This document shows, in pieces, positions 37,301 to 50,500 of a stretch of 64,000 nucleotides of DNA. The stretch covers positions 75,007 to 139,006 of the forward strand of contig QLIY01000159.1 in assembly GCA_003260075.1 (NCBI GenBank), written 5' to 3'. Origin of the DNA: Phallusia mammillata. Taxonomy: Eukaryota > Chordata > Ascidiacea > Phlebobranchia > Ascidiidae. Under the pieces are notes generated by a model that did not search any database, had not been told where the DNA came from, and worked only from the letters and a program-made list of their open reading frames with translations. A program made the translations under genes and the position numbers. The first letter of the stretch is position 1; each line of letters starts with the position of its first letter.

Positions 37301-40300
37301 CCTTAATTGTTTCGTTGACTAGCAGCCATCTTTATGCTAACTGTTTTTCGTTTTTCGTCAATATGTAAACATCTGCGCAATCCAACCTTTTTTTGATCGG
37401 AAAATCCCTGCTGTTCAGGACAGGATAAAGGTGGTGACGTGCCCTACCTAAATCGAACATTACAGCGCTGCGAAAAGAAAAGTGATGTGTGGCCAGTGTT
37501 TGAATACACACTGGTGGCTTATTGTCATTACGTGTGCTGCGTGTCGTGTTGTTGCATGCTATTGCGAAATAAGTCCAATGTCTTTGTCACAGGAAGCCAT
37601 TAAATGACGCGCTACCTTCATCTTTGTTTTAATGTATTGGGAAAAGCGCTCAATGTTGTGTGAAGTATTGCCCTGTGGTTAAGGAGATTCTTTCCCTCGG
37701 CGTTTTCTTGTGGCCCAAGTCCAGCGAAAACGGTAGATTTCTGCTCGACGGTGCTTTGCGGTCAACTCGAATCGCTACAATCGCTACAAGCGTAAAATTG
37801 CCATGTCTCGCGTATTGCCGTTTCAGGACAGATCACCTGCTGATATAAACCTGTGCCAATGTGCCCCCGTGGACTCGCTTTCTGCCAGAAGCAGCGGGTC
37901 GTTCAATTCACACGTGCAAACTGCTTTGTGCTTGCGGCTTAATTAAGAATAGACCTTTTAACAGTTCTAATTTACGTGCGTATTGCTTCGAGTTTGTAAG
38001 CACCTCGCCCCGCTCTGCCTTGGTACGAAAACCTTAGTGTCGAAAAATTAAGATGCAATGTCGCACGCCTAGTAAAATAACCTCTTGCTAACTGTGAAGG
38101 TGAGCTGGTTAAAGCTTGTGTGAATATTACACAGCATGTATCACAGCACGCAGTCTATAAATTCCACATTTACCGTCCCTAAATATTCTGTCCAATTTAC
38201 GTTTCGTCGTCGTGATGCGGAAACTGGCTATGACGTCACTACGCCGCAGTCATTTTTACAATGATGTTGTAATGACGCAGACCCGCCCTCTGACACTGCG
38301 CCTGTGAACGATGCACAGCAATCTAGGTTAAATGTCAGAGCTGACTTATCTCGGCCGATATTGGGTAATATAATTTCCTTGACATGTTAATTAGCCGGTA
38401 GAGAGCAACAAAAGGTCGATGAGTTCTCACAATACGTTTTTGTTTCGATACGATCCTTGCAAAAACTGTGCTATTAGCTGTGCCGAATGTTAATACATTT
38501 CTAATGAAACATGTAAGAAACATATAGCTGTGATCCGTCTGTATACTAACAAATTGCCCTCTAAACGTACTTATGACAATACATGCGCCTGCTGTAAACC
38601 AGCGTGTTATTTGACTAGCTCGACTGTACTATTGGGTTTAAGTTATACTGCGCCGATTGGTGCCGACAAATTCATGTCAAAATATTTCAGGTTTATTAAA
38701 CCCGCAAGGGTCGACTGAAACGAAGCGTTGCCCGAATTCTTTCGTCAATATTTGTTTTTCCACTGACCATCGCGAAGAATAAAGAGGGCTTCTCAATAAC
38801 TAACAGGTTTCCGAGTCAGGCGAACACGTGAAAATGTGTTTAGCCCTCGACACTATAACTCGATCGAGTGGTGATTCGTCACCCGCCCCACGGTGCCACA
38901 AACACGAGTTAAGTGGCAATTTGCTTATACCTCGTTTGACAGAAGTTTTTAGTCAACACTTTCTTCCGCTGACGGGATGGAGTACTGATAAGGCACCAGT
39001 ATCCTTTCGAACGTGACCGTGCGGTTGTCATTGTGGCGTGTAAACGTTGCGCCTACACTTAAGTGATGATATCATGCCTGGAATTTTATACGAATGCCAC
39101 AAATTTCCAAATATTAAAACGAAAACATCATATTGTGATATGGCCTAACAATCTCGATGCAGTATTACAAACAATGTTTACTAAATACCGTGCATCCGTT
39201 TAGCTAGCTACGTCGCCACGCGAAATCTCAAGTCCTGGCTCCTGGAACAAGTTCAAACACTTGTGGTTCTGATCCCCTGGGATTTTATTCTAAATTCTGG
39301 TCAAGACCACAAGTCGCATCTTCAAACGCGCCCGCACATATGCTTGTGTTACGGTGTATTACATAGCATGTGCTTGATCTCAATGACCTCTTTTACTTTT
39401 TAGTATCAAACCCCGCTTTGCCATTGACGTATTTGACAGCGCAAGCTCTATGTACCTGGTTTAAGGTGAAACGTGCTCGAATTAAGCTGTATAGTTGTTA
39501 TCTTCACATATGTGCTCTATCTCAAACTTCATCGCTTCTTCGTGTACTTATATACCGTTGACTTATCCTTAATCTCTGCGCGTTTCTGATGCGCACACTT
39601 GACGCCAACCCCGAACTTGGCTGCATGAAAAGTTCACATTACCTCGCGCAACTGCAAAACAGCTATTATACACAACGCAGCATTGTTGGACCAGACCAAG
39701 TTTTGCGAGAACAACAAGCTATTTACTGGTTTAACCAGAATCCATCAACGGTGTCTTGTGTCGACTTATCGAAACAAAGAACATATGTGTAAAGCTCGGC
39801 AGCACCAATTTAGTTGTAAATACTTGCTTGCGAAATACCTACAGTGATCTGAGCGGAATTTCTGACATATATAAAGGTCTAAATCGATCGATATGACTTT
39901 CTAAATTTGTTCACAATGTTTCGTACGTGCTTGTCAGCCTTCGAATTTTCTAACCGCTGTAAGACATTTTGCCATTATACATGATTTAACATTTATTCTG
40001 GTGGACAACGACAAGTTAGCAACCCACAATGTCTGTTGAGACAATCTGACATAAGACGAGTCAACATTGTCCACTGGCAAAGCAAATACTTGTATTCGAG
40101 TGGCTATGTACTTTTGCCATCTTCCCTCGTAGTCAATAGACACACAATTATTAGTGGCAATGTATTGTTCAGGTCGGTGACCTCAGCTTGCGCAGCTTCT
40201 TACTGCGCCATTTACTGTTTTATTTGTCCGTATAATGCTTTTGTACAACTAAACTTGATCACAATATCGCGTTAAATTACGAATTTACACCCGTCAGAAC

Positions 40301-41508
40301 TAAATCCACATTATTTTAAATGTTGAGCAAAATTTTCTCATAGCGAATACCGAGTCCAATTATCAACTTAGATCAAGTATTTTACCTTTGATTGACGGCA
40401 CTGGTTTGGTTTTATTTCGGGACGTTTTTTATACGAAGTATGTCGGTCGGTGGGCACGCGTACGCACCTCCAGGAATTTACTCAGCCATTCGAATTGCTG
40501 TTCAGATCGGTAAATGCCAAGTGTATTTGCCAACAGTTAATATCTTTTTGTTGTCAGTTGCTTCGACTGTCTCCGACTACTCTTTTGACTTTACAGGGTA
40601 CGTTGACTTGCTTGGGTTTATTGTGCCCGGAATACTTAAGTTTTATGCGTCTGCTCGGCGCAGTTGCGTGCGCTTTAAACGCCGCCAATGTCAATATTTA
40701 GGCTTGTTGCCATATTCAACTATGTTTAATGGCGCGGACCGTCTCATAATGCCGTTTGAGCCGTGCTGGGTTCTTTTGACGACGCTTTTAAATTATTAAG
40801 CGGTTCAATCCCGTTTAACAATTCGACAGATATTGTTAGTAACTATTTAAAATCACTAAAGTTCTGCGTGTCCAAGTGGGTTGTTATTTGCAAAACTTGG
40901 TCCAAACGGCTTTTAGTGCGACAATCTACCGAACACAGGGCGAAAAGTTAGCCCGAAGCATTGCGCGCAAACGTTATCAGCAAGTGGATTTAACGGTTGT
41001 TAATTGACCACAAGCACCCGAGTCGCCCAGTAATAGAAATTTAATAAAATTACCGCTAAAATGACAAGGCAAAATCCTAGACCCTGCTTTTCAGAAACAA
41101 CATATATTACTTCACAACTGCGCCGAATTTTTTAACCACTGACACTGAGCAACAGTCAAGCAATACCCACTTCCTATTTTCGTGTTACCTCAAGACGACC
41201 TTGGCAAGAATTAAAATGCAAATTACTCGCTAACAACCACAATATAATCCTGTACTTCGCATTTACAGAGAATACATTGCTTAATCTGCCTGAACTTCCT
41301 TTTTTGTTGCACATAAAAATGCCCGGTTATGAATATCTCGTCTGGCAACGATGCGAGCGCCTCGCCGCAATTTGTAGTCACTCGCTTCTCCCAAACCCCT
41401 GCGTTTTTTCCGTTCGCTCTCACAATGGAAGTTATGACGTGCCCGTTTTCGAGCAACTACGCAGGCATTTGCGTGCGTGTTCCAATCACCTTTGAAAACC
41501 GACGTTTT

Positions 41509-41569
<61 letters not shown>

Positions 41570-44500
41570 ATTGTTTGCGACACTTATTCTTAAGCCAGCT
41601 TTGCTCGTCCTGAACAAAGTTCAAGACCCGCCGTAAATTTGCTCAGCAGGTAAAACAAAAATAACTGGACTTGTCCGCGTTGCTTGTCGGCCTTTGCTTA
41701 TTCATAGATTTGCTTTTCCCATTGTTACTGGGGCGTTTCAGTTTTCCAATCTTTCTGGAAAACGTGCATTGACAATTATAAATTTGCAGCGTCCAAGGAG
41801 ATGGCCTTGTCAAAATGGGATAGGTCACATCTATCATTTTAGGCACCGTTTTTGCGCAATCAATTTTTTTACCAAGGTTTATAGGTGATGTAATTTCTTA
41901 CAACTGTTGCAGTCAGCTTATAAATGCAAACTGGGCTGTGAAATCGTGTACAAATCTTATGTTTGTCCCCACATCAAATAACATTTCTGAAGTCTTGTAA
42001 ACCACCAGCACCAGAAGTGCTGGTATTATTCGCCGAACTCTGAATGGCACCAAACAAAATATTTTCTTATACCACAAAAAGCGGGGTGTGTTATTTGGGA
42101 TATTTTACTGTGAAATGTTTCAGATTCCTTCAAGTGCTTCATATTGATGTCAATCACATGGGCAAAGTCAATTTTTAATGAAATACCTTTGTTCTATAAA
42201 TAGTAGGATCTTCATTACTTCAGCGGAATTTACGACCCTATGTTGGGACGTATTCTTGGAAGTATAAAATTGTGCCTGGTTTTTGAACTTCGTTTTGGCC
42301 TTTTTTTCGTCACCATAAAACGCTAAACAAACATTTAAAAAAATTGCATATCCCAATGGAGGCTGCAGTTGTTTCTGACCTGGTTTGACTTGAGAATTTG
42401 TGCTTGTTCAATGGCAATACCAGGTGTATTCACCGAATATGCATCACATTAAATTGCTACTTTGACATACAAGCTGTTGAAAACAGGATACAACGTTTCC
42501 TTTGCACACTGTACACAAGATTGTAACCATTGAGATACGTCGGAAAACGAAACCTCACAATTTCCGTACCGGTTGGGTAACACTAGTTAAAATGACGTAG
42601 CTGATCACGTGTTGAAATATGGCGAAAAGAGATGATTCACGTTATTATGGTGGCTTGCACTGAAAGCATCGTGCGCAGAGTTCGAGCTACTAGCCTGGTG
42701 TTTTGCTCGGAACCCGGCCTGGTTTCACTTCAACTTTCAACACCAAACGTAAGCATGCGTAAAACAAGGTCTGTGCCCTCGCAGAAAACACTTACGACTG
42801 GGACACACTGTGAGTATCTCTTAAGTAACTCTTGATGGGATTTGGTAACTGTTGGGAGAAATGGACGAGTTGGGATTTCAGATGCTTATTGATGAGTTGC
42901 TGATCCAAAAACAGCGCACCCACGGGCATTACATCGAGAAGTTCAATTGCTTGTGTCTGAACGTTTGATATTGCACCCAAGGCAATATCGCAGCCAAGAA
43001 CGGCATTGGATCACAGGATTAAAATTCTCGATGTTTGAATATAACTTGGAGGCTTTGGATGCTTCTCAACTGAAATGAGATTATAATTTACCGCTAAATT
43101 TGTCTCTAAATACGACGCTGAATATACAAATTAAGAATTGATTAATATAATTCAGTTGCATTGGATTTTTATATACGGGCAGTGTTTCATTTAAATACCA
43201 AAATATAGCCATATTTAATTTTGTGAAACTGCTGGAGAAATTTGGGGGACCGTTTCGGTCCCCCAAAACACCTTAAAAAAAACACTGTATAAGGGGATGG
43301 TGAGTCTGATACCAGTAATTTTAATACTTACTGATATAACTCTGCTTTACAAACTCTGCAAAGAATATTTCTTCTCATTCACATATCTGATAGCAAATTT
43401 GCAGCAGAAAACGTTTTTACAGAACCGCTTTGTTGTCGCACATGACAAGTTTTTCAGATTTCCTTTCATTTCGGCACTTTGATATGATCGATTTCACTCT
43501 CCAGCTTATGTGGGAGACTGGCTTTTTAGGATCGGGCACCTTGCCCAGGCGCCAACATCAGCTATTCACTTTCGGTATTCCAAAAAGATTAAAGCGCATG
43601 GCAGTTAAATAAGACTCGCGCGACTTCGACAATTGTTTTGTTGATGTGTAAGAGCCCCCGGCCACAAAGGTGCGACACTTTCTGTGTGGGAAAGCGTGGA
43701 ATTCGTGTGGCCGACGCCAAATGTTGGTTCACTGTCCTACTGACATTTGTGGCGGCCGATTGAACACGGTTTACGCATGTCGATCTTATAACTGTCCAAA
43801 CAGGACATGTGTTTGGTCTGCGTATTTGAACTACCTCCTTGGCGGACATCAGGTTTCGTTTTCCGTATCCTGCGCTATATTGTGTATTCAAACTGATAAT
43901 AAACATTTTGAAAGGTTTGCAGCAAGTTTGGCAAATGTGGTGAACATTTGTACAGGGTTGCAATAATTTTAGGAAAGTCATGGCCATTTGGGAGTAGCTC
44001 CGTATTTTTTAAAAAGCTGTTCAAATACTCGCAAATACAAACTTTGCTATTTTTATTCACTTTAATTTAAACCAACAAACATCACATTTGCGATTATAAC
44101 GTATGTTGTAGGAATATACAGGTGTTTAGCCCCACTGTTGTTTGATCCATCGGTAACAACAGGCCACAAATGACCTCAGCTGTGTTGTCGTATCTTATCT
44201 CGCTTTACCACAATACTGATCCAAATCTAAGTGTGCTGGTGGCATGTCCCGGCTGAAAATCGGGTCTGTGAAGTCGAACTCTTGCGGTGGGCATATAACG
44301 TTACAGAATAGGTTAGGCATTATAAGCTGAGCCCACACAAAAGTGTTTGCCGCCCACTGTTTAAACTTCGGTTAAACCTATTAATGTTGCAGTTTGTTTA
44401 TCTGTTGGTGGTTATCTATTCGTTTTTGCTCTTGATAAATAATTCAGTGGTACCAGAATTTAAGTAGATTTTTACGTTGTGTTCCATATTGACCATATGT

Positions 44501-47500
44501 TGTACTCCGCTCATGCCTCATACATTTAAAAGCATTTTGAAAAAAATACGTTCTGTGCTTTAATTCCCAAAATTGTTTTAGGCCAGAAAATAGGACTTTA
44601 CATGTTTGGTCGGTTTACGATAAACTATACGGTGCCAAATTGCTCGGCTTACATAACAATATACATCCACAAAATGGCTGCCACCTTTTTACAAGCAGCT
44701 CGAACAACGCCAAACTTGCAGTTGCCGCAAATACTCGATTACAACTACGAGAAATGTATTGCGAAAGCCAGATGTTCGCACCGATATCCCGTTTGTCACA
44801 TGAACCAATAAGACGTACAAGCACCGCGTGACGTGAGCAGATCACGTGTTTCTTGATTCCACGGCAATTATGACCTGCAGATGACCGCTGTCTATTGATC
44901 AATCAGACTGCTCGTTGTAAAATTGTTATCGCTAGGTATTTGATGTTGGCGCTGACATTACGCGACATGCTTGGAATATTAAATTGCTTCGGTTTTGTGG
45001 TCTTACGTATCCGATGTTCTGAAATACACGCATGGAATCGTTCCTTTAAACATATTAAAGCGAACAGCAATGTTTTGGTCCCACGTGTTTGTATGACGCA
45101 ATATCGATTGAAGTAGAATTTTGGGCGAACTTGAAAGGAAACCCATTTTAATGTTTATAGTACGCCAAGCCCATTGGAGTTCACCATCAATACAATAATC
45201 TTGTAATTTTTCTATTTTTGTCATTTGAAACATTTGCTAAATATTTATCGAAGCGTAATTTAAGGAACCTTTTTACGGACATGCATATCATTTGTCGATT
45301 TGTTTTTTGGCATATTTTCACAGGAGACAAGGCAGTACCTCAACAATACAAACCTTTACATTAAATATTTCTGACTGCATACATTGTTTGAAGGAAGCCG
45401 CTTCATTGCATGAGCGTCATAGGAAGCATTTTTATCGTTTCGCACAGGCCGGTGAACCTTACCTATGTCGCACGGTTTCGCATTTTTCGTCATTCAATAG
45501 GTCATATGATTGAAATGGTTATTTTTAAATACTTGGTGTCCTCGGTCTTCCCAGCGGAATTTTTCCTGCGAATTGTGTCGTCAAGATGCCTTGTCTGTTC
45601 GAACTTTCACATTATTGAAATGTGCGGTTTTACGTCATCGGTTGGAATCGAACAGGAACTAGTGCATAGCCCCGGTCACATGGCGCAAGGGAGAATCGAA
45701 ACAACCAAATATAGTTGTTCAAAGAAAACCCTCGGGTATTGAGGTTTGGAGGAAATTTAGCAAATGCTTACGACCTAGCAATTAATGCTTACAGTAGCGA
45801 CTGCGCTTGGCACTGTTTAGATTTAATGCAAGTGCAAAAGCAAATACTTCCGATTCATTTCTTTCTCCACACAAGAGAAAGACTTCGTCGAGTTCGTCGA
45901 AATTGTAACTGTGTGGTTTTGCCTTTGTTGCCAAGTAGGTCAACATACATCGATCGGAAAAGCAAAGTCATATTTAAAGATACCTACAAAAGTGTTGCGG
46001 TTTCAAAACATTGTTATTTGTTTTTGATACAGTTTAACCTAATCAGTTTGTTACGATCAACAAGCATTTTGAGTAATTTCATCATGTTGGCTATTCCAGT
46101 TTTACAAAGCGAGACATCAATGTATATGGAAATTTTTGCTTTTTTACCCAATCTCGCCTGTGAATCTTAAGGGGGGTTATCCTATTGCCGTTTGCGTTGT
46201 ATGTAGTTTCTTATTTAATATCGTGCAAACCAAGTTTTTCTACTGTTCTGGACCGAACGTTGGCCTTTTCACAGGAAGGACAAATAAGAGCAGCGATTTA
46301 TTTCGGTAGCAATCCGTTCGGTGCGAACCTCGTTTGTGAGTGCAAAGTTTTGCAAAGCTTGTAAGTTTAAGTCGGATTTTCGGCTCTTTTTGTTGTAACA
46401 CCTGCTGAAAGTCACATCAAGCTGCCAGGAAGTCGTGTGGCCACTTTGCTGGCACCAGTCCCGCTTTGGCATATATGGGTACCCGGCTCTTACGCGTTTC
46501 ATGTTCAATTATGTGATGTTAGGGCGAACTCGAGGCATTTCAAGTACCCCTGTAGCTTCCGATTGCATACCCGCGGTGACCTTAAGCGGTTTGCGCACGT
46601 TGTTTCCGCTGCTTAAGGAGAAAGGGGAGGTGTGCCCACTGACCAGTCCAGACGCTGCGTCTGTATTGCAAACTAACTTACCGATTGAGTTTCTTCGAAC
46701 CAAGTATGTAAAACGTCCAAAATCGCTCAAATGTTCGGCCATTCATAGCGTTTCACATGATCGCAGATAAAAAAATACCCAAAAAACAATGGTTGCTTAA
46801 ATATTTAGCCCTGTGCTTTGACGGTCCGATGCATACTGTTTTTTTTTACAATACTTTACATATCAAGTTCGCGCTTTATCAGATACGCAACATATCACGA
46901 CACCATAACAAGTTTTCACGAGCCTCGCTCCTTATCAGATGGTAAAGCGCCTTGAATACCTCGTTTCGCTAAACTGAAACAATTTGTTTGTATATTTGCA
47001 GCACTCATCCGAAGTGAAGTGGGTGGATGGCGGCAAACCACTGTTCCGTGTCTATCTCTCGCTCTCATCCACTATCTACACCGAAGATCAACACATTTGT
47101 AACTTTTTCGAAGCTTGTCAGAGATTTTCCAACAGCGGCACAGACACAGATATTGTAAAATATCTCAAGGTAACTGCGATGATTACAATGCTGAAAGACG
47201 CTTTTAATTAAATCTTAACGTTTTTAAACTACTCGCGAGATCCTAATGTTTATCAAAAGAGATGCCGTCTTTTGTGAATACGTGGCTTTTAATTTAACTT
47301 GAAAAAATATGTCTAAAGATTGCCCATCGCTTGGCAGAACTTTTATGCTCTTGAAGTTCTTTCAGATTGTTTCAGAAAGTAAACAAAACACGATTGAAGT
47401 ATTTAGTTGATAGTTATTGCATATGACAGTAACGGGTGTTGAATTTTTTTCATTAAACATGTGTTTCCAGAGTTTGCTTGCGGCCGATCACAGTGCGCTC

Positions 47501-50500
47501 ATCCGACATCTTCCAACCATCCTCACTCAACTCTTGTATTTGTTGACTGCTGATGGGATGACGTCAGATTCCGAGTCGAATTGTATGAAAACGCTTATCC
47601 ACGTGATCGCTTCGTGCCATCAGCGCGGCAAGGAAAGTTTGTTGCAGCAATATATTAAGGTGTGGCATGAGATACACTTCACTGATAAAACTGTATGTAA
47701 ATTGAATTACTTCACAAAAAGCATAATATGACTTCGCAGTGTGGTACCAGGCTAAACTTGGTTTATCGAATCCTTTTTCTTTCGTTTTTTTCTCTGACAA
47801 AAGTTTGAACAAGGTGAAAACCGTGCTTTTTTGTGCAGTACATTTTCGTTGTGCCAACATGGAAAGACTACAAGAGCAAAACAGTTCACGAGCAGTTGAC
47901 TTCAGGGATGGAAGCCATGCTGCGACCGACTGCTGCAGATTTTCTCACCACGAACAAACTTCTTCTACATTCATCATTCTTTCTCCAGATCATAGTCAAA
48001 AGCATGGCACAGCATCTCATTTTTACTCAAAAGTACATTTGCTTTACATTTTAGCCGATAGATTCGGCGTTTTTGCTAATTTGTAAAATTCGCCCGTTTT
48101 GTTTTTAATATGAAACGATGTTTTTGTTTATTTCATAAGGCGAAGTTGTGAATCCGACTTGCTTGTGTGTTTTAGGTTGAAGATGAAGCGGAACGAACGC
48201 TTTCCCGTGTCTTTCCAGTACGCCGTGCAAAGTCTCTGTAACACAGCTGTCACCCATATTGTCAAAAAGTGGAAGGTATTGAGTTATACTTAATCTCATC
48301 TCGAACAATTACGTTTTGGTTGATTGAAAAGTTAATTTGAATTCACAGTTTCTAAACAAAGTTATGTTGGGTCATGCTACTTCAAAGATTGTAAGCTTAA
48401 AAGATACATTGTCAAATCCTCACACGAACACTTTGTGTTAGCCCAACAAGCTGAATCTCTGCAACATGGACTTTTATTGCATGTTGTTCATGCTTTAGTG
48501 GATTATTTGGGGCATCAGCAACTTCTGTGTATATGTTTTTCCAGTCGAACTACGCTGATGTCCACAACGCCAATGTGAGTCTTGCGACCTTTATCAAACA
48601 CTGCTTCACATACATTGACCGTGGATTTATGTTCAAACTCATCAACCAGTACATGGACAACTTTGCTCCAGGCGATTCCAAGGTTTGTAATATACACAAA
48701 AACATCGGGAAATCTGTGAGCTTATTTTTAACTGCCCACAAAATAAATCACGACCAGTTTTTGGATGTTCACACATTGCCATACATCATTTTGTTTTCAG
48801 TTTTTAAAAGTAGTACGTATAATCCTAAAGTTGTAGTTTTTTTTGTTTGTATTTAAGGTTTGAGTTCCACTTAAGGTTATGCAAACATGTCGTTTTTGCA
48901 ACAGAAATGCATTTTCAAGACTAAAAGCAGTGGTTTGTTTTGTTCACAAACTCTCTTGAAACGCAAACACTTTACGCGTCGTTGCGCTCAATCGCTATGT
49001 CGAGATGTGTACTTGACTCCTGCTAAGGAGATCAACGGTGGTTTCAAACATTCTAAATATCGAGCGTTTTATCTATCGCCACTTGTGATATTTTAGTACC
49101 ATGGATACAATCCTTTGTTTGGTTGCGTGAGAAATGATTGTAACATGTTTGCAAATATTTAAATTACCTTAGCATTTATAAGTGTACTTCTCAAACTGTA
49201 TATGCTCGCAGCACACTGACAAACTAAAATTGATTCGTTTTAGACTTGCAATCAGATAAGCCGAAAACTGTAATGTGACGGGTAAACTGCTTTTGGTAAC
49301 AAATAAGTTTAAAATGTGTTTCTAGCGTTGTCATGCACAGTCGACTTTCGCCACCTAGCCCTAAACTGACTTTGCAAAATCGAATATATCTCGATACACT
49401 TTAAAATCTCATGCGACAAACATATTAAGAATCAGTGCTGGTTTTTGTTGTATTTAATGTGTATTCCGCCTTATGACATGATTTAAATACTATGTGTCAA
49501 CCCTGCTTGTGTCATATTTTATGTACATCTTGCCGTTTCAGGTGTTATTCGAGCTGAAGTTCGAATTTCTTCGGATCGTTTGCTACCACGAACATTACAT
49601 TCCACTAAACCTGCCATTTCCATGCAATGCGAAAAGCTCGAAAAATGGTTAGTAATTATCAGTTTTTGGCAGGAATTCAATCTAGCACAAAAATTTTGAA
49701 TGCACCCGACTGTCTACTAAAGTACAACCTATCACAGACTACAGTAATACCGTAATGCACTTGATTCCGCATTTCACAAAAACATTGCTTTAATATATTT
49801 CAAAACCAGATATTGATTTAAAAATCAAGTTTTTAAACTTAATAAAACAATTACTAGTTTTAGTTCTTCGTTTTGAAAAAAAATCACTAAAAAACGGTAC
49901 ACTTGTGTGCTCCAAAATCAACGTTTGTCAATACTGGGAAAAGCAATGTCATTACTAATGGTGTTTTACAAGTATTCATGTATCAACCCAAAACATTCAT
50001 CTGGTGAAATACATTTAACCTCGATACATACATATTGTGTAAAAAACTTTGCCATTTACTCGCTACATCGCCAGACGACAGTTGGTGGATCACGAAAGGG
50101 GAAAGAAAAGTAAAGATATCACGTGCTTGCAGAGGTCAGGCTGCAACCCCATGTGCATTGCTTTGATCATCACAGTAACATGTTTTAAGCATCAACTATC
50201 ATTGCCAAGCATACGCTACTGTCAGTAGGTGGCAGTAGAGCGGCGAATTCGTGCTCAAGCTGGTCCTATCTATCACATTGTAACAGTCCATCGTACCCAG
50301 TGTTGTAAAAGGTCCACAGCCTACCTAAAATAGTTTCAAGAATCTTAGCTTCACTCATATTACTGAAACTGCAAAAAAAATTTGCAATTTGCTGTTAATA
50401 CAGTTTTTAATCATATTGGTGGATAAAATTTAATTTTGAGGTGGACCTTTTACGAAAGTATTGCATATTTGAGCATACAACACTGTCATTGAAACTTGCA

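Larger units (their letters stand above)
30998..47169 (+). other. DOCK9/10/11: DOCK exons 16-20: DHR-1 (C2-like) domain (residues 608-872)
   Basis: Exons 30998-31215, 31708-31875, 32210-32321, 32704-32831, 47002-47169. DHR-1 landmarks: [66 protein letters not shown] and [12 protein letters not shown], all closely matching DOCK9-11. In related DOCK proteins DHR-1 binds phosphoinositides. Intron 19, between 32831 and 47002, is by far the largest and contains the antisense collagen gene and a 59-base C tract. Confidence 0.93.

Noticed and set aside
41281-41613. ORFs with runs of Gly or Pro on both strands
   Set aside because: Created by reading through the 59-base C tract; flanks show no coding pattern or splice sites.
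43589-43987. 132-codon minus-strand ORF with several Cys
   Set aside because: Cys spacing fits no zinc or secreted module, and the overlapping plus-strand frame is equally open, so this looks like chance.
45715-46170. 151-codon plus-strand ORF in DOCK intron 19
   Set aside because: No ATG or acceptor in sensible context, no recognisable motif, no partner exons.
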